DNA of 64,000 nt from Branchiostoma belcheri (Eukaryota; Chordata; Leptocardii; Amphioxiformes; Branchiostomatidae): assembly GCF_001625305.1 (NCBI RefSeq), contig NW_017803713.1, positions 1,016,103-1,080,102 on the forward strand. The letters are read 5' to 3'. Below, in pieces: positions 1 to 13,000 of the stretch. Position 1 is the stretch's first letter. Every line of letters starts with the position of its first letter. The position numbers and the translations under genes were made by a program. The notes beneath the pieces were generated by a model. The model ran no database searches, was not told the origin of the DNA, and saw nothing but the letters and a program-made list of their open reading frames with translations.

Positions 1-121
1 GATGATGATGAGTGTTCCAACAAAGACACCTGTTCTGAGAACGCCTACTGCGTGAACCTGCCTGGGACGTACCAATGTGTCTGTCTGGAGGGGTTCACAG
101 GGAACGGTACCACTTGTACAG
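1..121 (+). CDS. EGF-like (calcium-binding type) exon of the polycystin-1-like gene
   Basis: The window opens inside an exon. It encodes DDDEC at residues 1-5, followed by six cysteines in cbEGF spacing, with the [10 protein letters not shown] core and GFTGNGTTC ending. The acidic DxDEC start is the usual calcium-binding signature. The exon ends in phase 1 before GTAATA, as EGF modules commonly do, so further modules probably sit upstream. It lies in the extracellular part of the receptor and most likely serves adhesion or spacing. Confidence 0.9.
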
Positions 122-2368
122 GTAATATTTACATGTAACCTTCAATGTCCTACAGGATATCTGTACCTTTACCTTATCCCATCCCCATGCTTCACCCAAA
201 GGGACTGTAGTTGCCTTTAACTTCTTGTATCCAGAACCATGCTTTATTCAGAGCCATATCCTGGATACCTTTCACGCGTAATTTGTGAATCTTGCCTTAG
301 GGAAATCTAAATCTTAATGGTCTTGGATACATGGAGACCATATCAAGAACCGTACGCGTGCTTAATCCTAACCCTAACGTAACCAGGTATATATTACTAG
401 AAGGGCACGGTTCTTGATACGATACATCGAGTACATCAAAATTCTTCGTACTTTCTTCTCCCTGACATACTTTGTACATTCTAACATAGATTTCTCCAAA
501 CAATCACTGCAAATGTATTAAAGGTATTCTGCTTGAATGAAAAAAAAAGTGGTTATTTTTATCTTCGCAGAAGGAAAACACATTGTTTGGGCTCTGTTTA
601 TTTTCCCTCTTCTTCCGTTTCAAACAAATAAGGTCAATACCCTGGACCAAATGGCTGTCACCATGGTAATTGGTGCTGTATCAGGCACTCTGTGGTGTTA
701 CATTGTGTAGTAAGTGGCCATAAAGACTTGGAAAGGCTATTTACCATATATGTAAATGTCTACAGAGCAGTGGTCTGTTAGGCTTAAGACCATGTGAAGG
801 TCAACAAGAATTGCTTTGCAAATGTTACCTTTCTGGCTTTGTTTCCCAAAAGTTAGACAAAGGTTTAACTTCGTGTACAAAATATATTCTCACAGAGATC
901 GTCACCACCACCACACCTGCAAGCCTTTCAACAGTGGAGACCACAACAACCACCACCGAGATGAACACCACCCCAGTCCCACCGACACCATCAACTAGCA
1001 GCATGGAGAGTTCAACATCGGCTGCTGCGGATTCAACTACTTCGGTCAAGACCACCACTAGAACTACGGAGAAGGGCGACGACATGGGTACAGTATCGTA
1101 TACTTTGCATTCTTTCCATGAAGAAGAAGAAGAAGGAAGAAGGTCTCCCGTGCTCTTATTCAGAGCATAGGGTTTGGTGCCCATCTCCATTTCCGTAGCC
1201 CTTGGGCGACACACAGTTGTGCAAGGCACTACAGCAGGGGGCTAGTCCGCTGGTAGTGCTGTGTGTTTGACCTTCCCACACTCTTTCTCATATGTGCTGA
1301 GTACTATGTGCAGAGAAAGAAGTGTGTACTATTTTTAAAGTCTTTGGTATGACTCGGCCGGGGTTTGAACTAACGACCTCCCGGTTACAAAGCGAGCACT
1401 CTACCAATTGAGCTATTGCACCATTCTTTCCATGTGCCAGTATAAATACGTATCTTAAACTTTTATTTGCTTTTTTAAAAGCCACCATAAAACCGAAGTT
1501 TGAACCGTAATTTACAAAACAAGAGTTTGGACATAAACATTCGACAAAGACTGGAGTTGCACAGTTGAATGATTACTATCATAATGTAGAAATTCTTTCA
1601 TAATGCTTTATGCTGTACAACTCCAGTCTTTGTCAAGGGGTGAGCATATATAATGACAAAGACTGGAATTGTGCAATCGAAAATATGGCTTGTGTTTCTT
1701 TCTTGTGTTTCGAAATTGCAGGTTATAATTGCTTCAAAATATGGTTACTGGTTTTGGCCCATTAGACAAAGCAGCCTTTACCAAAGTCACGGAATCAAAG
1801 CAGTTTTGTGTTGGATGTAACAAAAGCACTGTGTATTTAAAGTTGGACGGTTTTTTTTTTTCTTATGTAGAACCGGAAGAGACAACCACTCGACCCTTAA
1901 CGACACCGACTGTGACTAAGGTATTACAATTAATATCCTTTGATTTACAACAGAAGTTTTGTTTTGTCTTCAAATGCAGTGGAATAACACGTAACGAGTA
2001 TACGTAGTCCATGTTTAGTTTTTACCACAGGATCCCACGTACTCCACATTTGTTGTATCACAAAATATAGGATCAATATTTAGAGACTGACTGAAGCAAA
2101 AGAATCATACAAAACATTTGAACAACACATATTATAATATGAAATAGTAAGGATATGTATACAAAATACACGAATTAGAGTTCCACGATCTCATACCTTC
2201 GCCAAATGATGTTAGCTTGTATGACTCTTATGACTATTAATCCCCTGATTATGCAAGTAGGATCCTAAATTGCATGGATTATATCTGTTGATCACACTCT
2301 ACTCCAAACGACAGGAATATCTTAACAAAGAATACCATTATAGTATTTCCTTGAGTTACCATGCTCAC

Positions 2369-2421
<53 letters not shown>

Positions 2422-5400
2422 ACGCCCCTGAAATCATAACCTTCTTGGCGAAGGTAAACATAGTCCACTGTTGTTATATACATCGTACTACTTGACTCAG
2501 TGCCAAAAACGTGTTGATTTGCAGGAGCCGCTGAGTGAGAGCAGCACTCCTGCTGAGTCCACTATCAGCACCCTGGCAGACCTGCAGTATGACAGGGATA
2601 ACCCCGCATCAGTGCTGGATCTGCTGCTTCCACACTCAGAACGAACGGACGACGGGTCCTCAAAGGACGGAACGGTAAAGCCCTTGTCACCCCTTGTTGA
2701 TAGTTAATATTGACAGTTAATAACTACAATACAATACTCTTATATACTGTAGTATAAGTTGATCAGGCAGTTGCTGTATGTTCTCCATTGGTATAGTGTT
2801 ACTTTGCTCTCCTCATATACTTTTACGAGTACACTTCAAATCTATATCTGTAACACAACAGCAATTAGGCATCGGGTATAATATTAATAAAAGAATATTA
2901 TCATTATCATATTCATAGCTCCATCAGTTTTTTGTAGTGATAAAACGTACACATTCTTTGTATTATTAATTTTATAATTCGTATTTGTTTATTTCATTTT
3001 ACGATGGGAGCATATATATGGCCTTCTGGTCTAGGAGGAAACCCCAAAGATAAATTATGTACATACATTAATAAATACTAAATAAATTTAAAAATAACAT
3101 ATAATTTATAATAAGAAGCATAATCGATAATATCTCCAACTAAAACAAACATAAAGTCATGTTTACAAACTAAACACATCCACGAATGTCCCATGAATTC
3201 TTCGGTTGGTGTTCGGGAGCACTCTGGCCAGGTTTAGGGCATACCTACCTTTTGGATATGACTCAAAACGAACTTGAGTTAAATTGTAGGCAAATTTGAT
3301 CCTTTAACACGCCCCGCCCTAACACTGGTGACTTTGGTTTTGCTGACGCACGGTCGAAAACCATTCAATTATGATCGAACCTCCCGACCGCCTCATGAAT
3401 ACTTTAAATATTTTGAAACATTCGGCTGGAGCAGGCGACCCACTCCTAACGTATAGCAAAGAGTTGGCAGTGAATAATTTCATTAGGTTTGTACATGACT
3501 TGGATGAAAGTGACTTTATATTATTCACAAGGAAGGGTTTTACAAGCTAACGTTTCCGTAACCGCCTAACACCTTCCTCGGCGCAATGCTGACTGGTTTC
3601 GTTTACTTTGGGGTAGAATCAGTCAATATTGCCCAGACAAAATTTCCAGACGGACACTAAAACATCGGCTTGAAATTTTTATACACAGTCACTTACCAAC
3701 GTGATACAATTGTGTTATAGGAACGGCATCTTTTTTGCTGAAGTTAGAAGATTTGATTCTAAGATCATTGTAAACTAATTGTGCCATTTTCGCTTGTCAT
3801 AGGTCGAGTCGACAACCTGCACGGACGCCATGACAGCTCTTGCCAGGCTGTCACGGACATCAGGAGTCAAGGATTCCACAGACACGATGGCCAATCTGCT
3901 CGATACGGTCATCACTCTGTGTGGGACCCTGCCATTGGACGCCCAGGTAATTCAATTAAAGCCCCTGTCACATGTACATTTACGAACTTCATGGATCCCG
4001 AGAGTTCGTCCCCGAACACCAGCCGAGCAGGTCAGCTGGTGTTCGAGACAGTCTGACCAGATTCCGGCCACGCCTACCTTTTGTATATGACTCAAAACGA
4101 ATTTGGGTTAAATCTAAGTGAAATTTAATCCTTGAACACGCTCGGAACACTGCTGACTTACTTCTGGATGGTTGGCGGGTGGTTTGCTGACGTACGGTCG
4201 AAGACAAGCCAACTATGATCGAACCTCCCGAACGCCTCACGAATGTTTTTAACATTTTGAAACATTCGACTGCGTAGCCGAATTGAAATGAGTACTTAGC
4301 TTCGGTTAGGGACGTCCCTCGGGTAGGACGTTTAAAGGAGGTCTCGTATTTTGAGAGAGCCACACCCCACTCACGTTAAAGATCCCACCGCACTTATCGA
4401 AAAGAGTAGGCCCTGGGTCCTTCCCGGTGTGAGTGGCTCAAACCTTACAGTCCGGTCTTAGGCAGCTTGATTTGCATGTCCAAAACTGGTGTGTTACGCC
4501 TGAAGGTGGTTTGCCGGTAATGTGAAACAAACTAAATGTACGTTGTTGTTGTTATAGGCAGAGGGAGGTAACGTAGTAGGAGCGATGACAGATTCCATCA
4601 AGCAAAGCGTTCTGAGAGGAGCCAGCATGGAAGAACTCACTCCGACGGCGTCAGGTATGTTTTGTCAACTCCCTGTCACTTGACATCCAAATATCGTGCA
4701 AAATTAATACAATGTAATGTCATTTTATTAATATTAAGTACTTTAATTGCCAAAAAAAAATTGACATTTTCCTTCTGGGACAGAAGTTATGTCTTTGTAA
4801 GTAAGAGTTTGTATGTGCCTGAGGAGCAAGGTTTGGTAATGAGTGGGTGGAGATTGGATTTCGGTTGATTTCCGGTATGCGATCCGAGATGCCTTGGATG
4901 GTCGCAAGGAATGTGTACTGTATAATCATGGTGTAATGCAAAGTTAAGCTATGTCATACAATTGTATGAGTAATAATGCATCCTATAATATAGTTTAATC
5001 GGTTATTTTCCTGTATTAAATCATCGTTTAATGAGTCTTGTTTCATCTATTTGCACACCGATGTTGCCAATCAAATATGACGGATTGAGCAAAATATCCA
5101 TCATGAGCAGAAAAATTCCGTCCAATGGGAATAGGCTAGAACAGTATGGTTACAACATAATGATAGTTTCTTGACCACAATCCAGGTACATGGCAGCGTA
5201 TAAAATCGCTGAATTACGTACTCAGGCTTTAAAAACAGACTAAACAATAAGGTCGGCTGAACAAACAAAAGAAATTGACAAACTAGGTACAAACATAAAC
5301 AAATACTAACTATACACACTTATAAAAATAGACCTGCTATTAAATGGATTAAAAACTATGATGGTATTGGGAGATTTCAACGTTTATTTAAAAGGTCAAC

Positions 5401-7017
5401 GAGATAAGGAATTTGTACCGCTTTGTTTTCGTCAAGGGGATGTCGAGCTGAATTGCTCCCTTCAGGTATCTACCATAAATGTCTGAGCGGGATGGGGGTA
5501 ACCAATGTCGGAATTAGGGGAGTTAAGAAGGGACTTCGCAAACTTATACATTTAACAATACATTTAACAAAGCCAGAGATACTTTGAGTAAGTCTGAAAC
5601 CTCTTGTTTATGGTTGGTTCGCAGCTGTGGTGGACACGGTGGCGTCTCTGATGGCGTCGGGAGGAGCAGGGACAGTCTCGGCAGAGCAGGAGGACGTTCT
5701 CACACTGGAACGGCTCCCTCCACGGAAACGGCAGGAATTTCGTGAAGAGATGGAGAAAAAACGCAGACAGAAACAGGAGAAGCAATGGGCATACGTAAGA
5801 CTCTTCTTTGATTTCACATAGCCTTAATGAGAACACCGAAAGTCCTCTGCAACCAACGACAGTTGATAACTACAATACAATACTAAATAATAATAGTATA
5901 AGTTGATCAGGCAGTTGCTGTATGTTCTCTATTGGTATAGTATTACTTTGCTCTCCTTAGATACTTTTACAATTACACTGCAAATCTGTATCTGTAACAC
6001 ACCAGCAATTAGGAATCAGGTATAATTTTGAAAATTAAGAATATTATCATTATCATATTCATAGCTCAGTTTACTGTAGTAATAAAACGTACAAATTCTT
6101 TGCATTATAAATTTATAATTCTTATTTGTTTATTTCATTTTTCGAGGGGAGCATAAGGCCTTCTAGCATAGGAGGAAACCCCAAACATACATTATGTATA
6201 TAAATTAATAAATACTAAATGAAATAACAAAAATAACATATAATTCATAGTAAGTAGCATAATCGATAATATCTCCAACTAAAACAAACATAAAGTCATG
6301 TTTACAAAATATTATTAAATAACAGCAATAGAACATAATACAATACTAACCTTCTAAATACATTTTTCCTGCAGCAACGAGACGTAACCCTGCGCTTACA
6401 GAAGGACCTGGACAGCATCGCTGATGCTCTACTGAACAGTAAGGGGAGCGGTGGACGGGTCGAGATGGGATCTAAATCCGTCCAAATGGTCCTGGAGAAG
6501 ACGTCAGGGCTACAGCTGGGAGAGAAACCTGTCTCATCGCATTCTGGACGAGTGATGTTTCCGTCCAGACATGGGATAGCTGCTGAAGGGCTAAACATGA
6601 AGGTATGCTTTTGCAGCTAATCATCATCTGTTCCGTATGATCAGCCACATGGTGATTACATCACCACACATGGTGATTACATCATCACCCGGACGGAGGC
6701 GTGGCAAACCCCGTCTTGTAGTAAGCTAACGAAAGGGGGGCGGTATAACCCCGACCAATACGGTCGACCGATGATGATGATGATGATGATTAGTTGCAAA
6801 AGCGCAGCAAAATCAGTCTTCCTGGATTCCAAAACACATGACATGACGTATAATATACAACCGTAAAAAACAATGTTTTGATGCACATATATGTAGATGT
6901 CTGTTACATGTACACATCGTATGTCTGAAAACTGTTTTATTCATCAAAAGACATCACTACAACTTTGTCAGCTTTAAAGCTGTTACTTCATGAATCGGTT
7001 CTGATCTTTTGATACTG

Positions 7018-7086
<69 letters not shown>

Positions 7087-10000
7087 TGGTTTATTTCACA
7101 AATACAATAAACAGTACAATTGGCATGTTTCACATCGCAGCCACAGGCTGAATTGCGTGCACATACTACATATTACTTATTAAAATCATAATTAAGTAAA
7201 GTCATAAATCATACCTGATTGATATTTCTACCTGTCTTGATAACCAGATGAAATGAAAGGAATGTGACAAGAATTTTACTTTTTCCATGTATCCTAGGTT
7301 GTTGGATTTGACAGAAACCCGTTCGTGTGGGGCGACTCGGCAAGAGACATCAAGTCATCGGTCCTGGACATCGAGCTGAAACAACCGGGGTCGGGAGGAG
7401 GAAAAATTGAAGTGAAGGTAATATTGTTTTTTTCAGGCCACTGCAAGGCACCTTGTTCTGCTTCTAGTTGCTTACGGGGTACCCCACAAGCAATAAAGGG
7501 AGTGGTATTGCCAGTTTTTAATTATTACCTATTCCTCAGGTGTTCCTCAGGAAAACCGCATCCCTGAACTTTAATAGCAGGTATTTGGGTACTTGGGCAT
7601 ATCAGTGTGTTCAATTTCAGTTCTATCATAACAATCGACGTGGCAGAAGTATAATGTACATCTTAATTGCGTCGAGCTTACAAACATACAAATTTTCAGA
7701 CGCATTGCGCACGTGACTACCAATGCACAATACATCATTGTTGGAGAACACGACTGTAATAGTACACAAAAACATGCTGGCGCACTATATAAAGAAGACT
7801 GTATGTTAGGGACTGATTTGTTGTGAAGATGTATAGCTCGAATGTGTTCCAATCGACCTAAACTGTTCTTGGGAAGTATAATATATATTTCCAGCAGTCC
7901 TTGTTGGAGTTGATTGGTTTGTAAGATTTCAGATGATTTTGACGTGATTGGCGTTGGCTTAGCTCCAGATATGTATCGAGTGGCAAAATACAATGAAGAT
8001 ATGTTATTCACCAGAAAATGTATTCACCAGCAAAAAAGAAATCGTCTATGTGTTGTTTCTAACTGCAGGATCTGCCGGAAGAGATCACAGTAGAACTAAA
8101 GAACGCCCCTGATCTCAGTGCCTCAGCTAACAACCACCTGGTCGGCTACAAGCCGTTCCCTAACGACACCATGGTGTACCGGACCTTCAACGCCAGGAGG
8201 AACCAGACCTACGGGGTGACGGTCAGCCTGGTGGCCCCCTACCCGGCCGCTGTCATGTACGGGAAGCTGGGAGACTTCCCCAACGAGACCGACCATGAGT
8301 TCAGGTAAGTACCCTTATTAGCTGTGGCGAAACCGGATTGCACTATAAGCTACTTGAAAAAGCATTGTTCATATCCCCTTTAACAGTTGAGGATGTCGAT
8401 GGTGTTGTGTTCATCTCGGTTGCTAATGTTTACGTCGTTGTCTCAACTGTTACTGTTAAGAATGAAGAAGAAGAAGACAGTATTAAATTTGTATTTCTTT
8501 TGTGACCATCGATGCCATATCCTTACAATCCAATAAAACCAAAGGTCCTAAGAAACCTTTCGATGGTAGAATGCAAATTTGGATTTAAGAAAAGAAGAAC
8601 TGATTGTAGCTTTAGGATCTTTTCATGATATCAGCCTCACAACACATACATATAACAGTTATGATGAATATCATAATATGTACTCCGACATCTTTGGTAT
8701 GTGAGCTACCATGATGTCAAACACTTTAAGTTGAAGAAACCAGAATATTAATGCAGTATGATATAATTGCTGCCTAGTCCAAATTAAATATGAAGTTGTC
8801 AATACAAATACTTTTTGGGATTCAGAAAAAAATTCTTCAGAATCAGAACAATTACTCTTGCTGTAGTACGCCTTTATACGCTTATAAATACTTATAATCT
8901 GTCATCTCTGCCTCTATCTACAGGAAGGAGTTTACCCGGGATGACTTCATGGCTAGGACTGCACCGCCCCACGAGGATGTTCACACCGCCTACACCATAC
9001 TCCAGCCGGACGCAGCAGGAGACAACGGTACAGGGGAGTACACTGTAGGGCTGCGGGTGGACGGTAAGAGATGTCATTAATGCACGGTTGCTGTGCTATG
9101 CTGGTTAGGCGACCAAAATCTCCAAGCAGACACTTGGGTGGCTATTGGACCCTCTCTGGCGAATGGATTTTGCCTGACCAATCTGATACTGTCTTTTGCC
9201 ACCCTATAGGACCTGCTTGGAGATTAACAAAAAGAGTCAACCTGGCACACACGATCAGTACTGTTTTTTTTTTATTGTTTGACATGGGACATCGAATACC
9301 AATGATTTTGAAAGATTACTGGTAATGTGTCAAAAGCAAGTAATATGTTCTACCATTAATGTCCAAGCATAAACTTCAGTAGCCAAGGCAGTATCTAAGA
9401 GGTAAAGCAATTTTGATAAGTCTTGCCAATCTTGCTTGGAGATGATTCCAGCACAAATTCAACGCAAATGCTGGCCCAAAGAGTAGTTCAAAGTTAAAAC
9501 AGTGCAAAAGGCCACATACTGATTAATATCATTTTCATTTGTAATGTTTAATTTGCATAATGTGTAAACATGAACTTGATGTATACTGGTACAAGAAGTT
9601 ATTACCTGCCGTACAATTCACTGGTCTAAGCAAGGAATCCACTTCTTTTCACCTGAACAGGCTGTCCCCCGTCTGGCTGCCTGTACTCGGTGGACGTGGC
9701 ACGGCTGGCCTGTGTGTTCTGGGATCCGGGAATGGACGCAGAGCTGGGCTCATGGAAAGGAGACGGCTGCAGGGTAACTGTTATACACATATTTCATTGA
9801 AAAGTACCTATCATAGCACCGTCTGTAGAACATACTGCGCGAAACCTGTATTGTATTGTACATAACAGTTCGTTATATTTAAGGCGTATTCGTGAAATTG
9901 AGGATGACATAATGATAATAATCTCCATATGTTATGTCGGAGATCATATTGTTTGCAACGGGTAAAATTCTAATGCAAAATTCACCAAACATCCAACGAA

Positions 10001-13000
10001 AACCGTGAAAAGTTCAGAGGAGCCTCTGACCTCACCTAAGTATTTTAAGGGCGTATATACAAGTATATACATGTAAGGATCACTATTTTTTAATTGCTGT
10101 GAGGAAAAAGACATCGTCTGCAACTGGCAAAATGCTGATGCACCTTTACCAAACAATACACTACAACCGTGAATTGATGTTAACTGTTAAGGTTGCGACT
10201 GATTGTCAAAGTTTGTACATTGCATCTTACCTGTATTGGGATAATAACTAAAACCTTAAACACACACTAAATTGCTTCTTCACTTCCAGGTGAGCCCCGC
10301 ATCCACCCTGACTCACACCCTGTGCCTGTGTAACCACCTAACTGCCTTCGGGACCTCCGCGCGGACGGAGCCCAACAAGATCCACTTCAACACCGTCTTC
10401 ACCAAGTTCGACGAGCTGGTCAACAACTACGCCGTGTGGACCACCATGGTAGTGACGATGGGGCTGTATCTCTTCATGCTGTATCCCGCCAGGCGTGAGG
10501 ATATGAAGGACCAAAGGAAGGTATGTGTAGTAAAATGTTGAACTTTATTCAAACACAAAGGTCAAATATTCATCGACCACTGTTGCCTTCATCAGGATAA
10601 TTGATGACCATCATAATACACTCCCTGACACTTTTGGCTCAATTGTTCACGTCACATATCAGTAAAGTCTCGTGAGAATAAGGTCACGTGTCTGTAACCG
10701 TAACTTTAGCGAGATTACGTTTTCAAGTAATTGGTCATTATTTAATAATATCCTGATAAAGGTGACAGTGGCCCCTGGAAATTTCAACATATTACTATAA
10801 TGATTTCTACCAACACAGATGAACTTTTATGATAAGAGGGTATGTATTCATCGTGGGGGAATACCAATTTTCCAACTACTGTATTATTAATAAATAAATA
10901 CATTCTCACATTTTCATTCCGATTAGTTTTCCACCTACCGTGCCTACATTCAACATAAGTTACTCTATCTTGATGTCATAGAATCTGCAGGCAGGCTGTG
11001 ACAGAAGCAGCCACCGACAAAGAGCAAGTTGCGATCGTACACCGATCGTAAACGTGACCTCGCCTTCGATTGTTTCTCTTTTGTATTATGTAGTGGAAAA
11101 TTAAGAACGTACACGGCAACCGCAAAAACGATCGCTACCGGTACCTGATGAGGGTGGACACCGGGCACGACTGGGGGGCCGGGACCAGGTCGAAGGTCTC
11201 CTTCCAGCTGACCGGTGATGAGGGCAGCACGGGGCCGAGGGCGTTCCAGCAGGACGGCGTGGTAAGGCTCGCTGATATGAAAATGAAAACTGCATGGCAA
11301 CTGTACCACAATTCTAGTAATCTTATCAACTGTAAGGTTTTAGATATTGATTACAGATTAATCCTATACAGACTTGTATGTATAGCCTAGTCTTCAGGGG
11401 AATTTCTACCCTGTCTTTACAATTCATGAATTCGTTTGTAACATATCAATAGGAAACTGTCCTATATATGCACCTTTGTATCTATTGCTTCACGACTCAC
11501 ATCTCCTGAGGTTTGTAAAAATTACAAATTTCACACAAAACAAGTGTTTACTGTCCTATAGTCCTGGGTCTCCCTACATGCAGCCATCTTCCCTTTTGGT
11601 GTCCAGTTTACAGCTCTTGTTGCTGATCTGGGGTTTATTTCATTAAGTGAATAGCAAAGTTCTTAATCGCGATCATTTCTTTAACAAGAGCTATTGTGAA
11701 TACACAACTTTGCCATTCTATCATTGTTGTGTTATCGCTGTGTTTTTTTTTCCAGACCTTCCAGAGCGGAAGTGTAGACACGTTCCTGCTGACCAGCCCG
11801 GAGCCTGTAGGCGAGCCGGGCAGCCTGGCCGTGTGGCACGACAACTCCGGGCAGGGCCGTCATGCCTCCTGGTGCCTGGAGCGGGTGGAGGTCATCGACC
11901 TGCAGACCTTCAAGAGGTACCACACCTGTTCCATCTGTTTAAGACGAGAACTTGTTTTTCTCAAGGAACCCTCTGACAGAATGCATTGTAAAAGGCATTG
12001 AAGCCAACTTTGGTCTTTTCTAGATTCTTTCAAAATTACGGATCCTCTGCAATAGATACTTGTAAATGTTCAAGAAAAAAAACGTTTCTGTCATCATTAA
12101 AGAACCACAGGTTCAGTGGATCCCAATAAACTCAAACAGGTTATTTTATAAATTTATTCAGGCACAGCCCCTGTCACATTCTAGATGCCACACATTCAGA
12201 ACCTTCCTGATCCCCGGACCACCACCTAACAAGGTTACCTGAAGTACGGCAGAAGTTGGCTTAGATTTGGACGTACCTTTCTATACGAAACGAATTTAGT
12301 ATAATTAGAGTCCAAAGGGACATGAATTGCCTAGGTACCCCTGAGTGTTAAGAGCCTTCCCTTTAAGGGCACAGGATCGGTGACATGGCAGGATTCGAAC
12401 TCGAGACCGTTTGGTTCCGAGCTTTACATGCTACTTTTACGCCACACGACCTTTTTTCTATCCTCCGCAGGACCCTGTTCGTGTGTGACTCCTGGCTGGG
12501 GGTGGAGCACGGGGACGGCTGTCTCCGGAGGACAATGCCCCCCACAGCGGAGACGGACGTGTCCCTGGGTCAGCGCTTTAGCCTCAAGCTGAGGGAGAAG
12601 TTCAAGGACGGGCACGTCTGGCTCTCCGTGGTGACGTCACGCGCCAGGAGCTACTTCTCCCGCGTGCAGGTAGTGTTGTTGTTAAATCATGCTTGTACAC
12701 TCCATCAATGAATTACCTTTTAGGAACTGTTAGTGTTGAGTAGACTTCAATTAGCAATATATGGGTATGTCAATAATAAAGTCAATGAAAAATATCCCTT
12801 ACAATTGTAATAAACAAATTGTACTTCAAAGTCCTTCGCGTGATTGTCGCACACTAAGGTCACAATTGCCGGGACCGGTCGGCCAGCAATTTCCAGGAAC
12901 GAACGTATGATATAAAAGACAACAACACCAAAATATTTCAATTCTAATTTGCAACTATGATTACCGATATGGACTGTTAGCTCGGCCGGGTCCTGGTTCT

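Noticed and set aside
825..1229. 134-codon open frame on the - strand over the mucin exon
   Set aside because: It is antisense to the Thr-rich exon; the GGT/TGT codons mirror ACC/ACA and give Val-rich nonsense. The + strand frame has matching splice phases.
1346..1422. Functional tRNA-Thr gene
   Set aside because: Acceptor and T stems do not pair; kept only as a tRNA-derived repeat.
2279..2461. Val-Cys repeat protein on the - strand
   Set aside because: Produced by the (CA)n microsatellite at 2371-2419.
7571..8011. 146-codon open frame on the - strand
   Set aside because: Lies wholly in a polycystin intron, has no recognisable domain and no splice context; likely chance.
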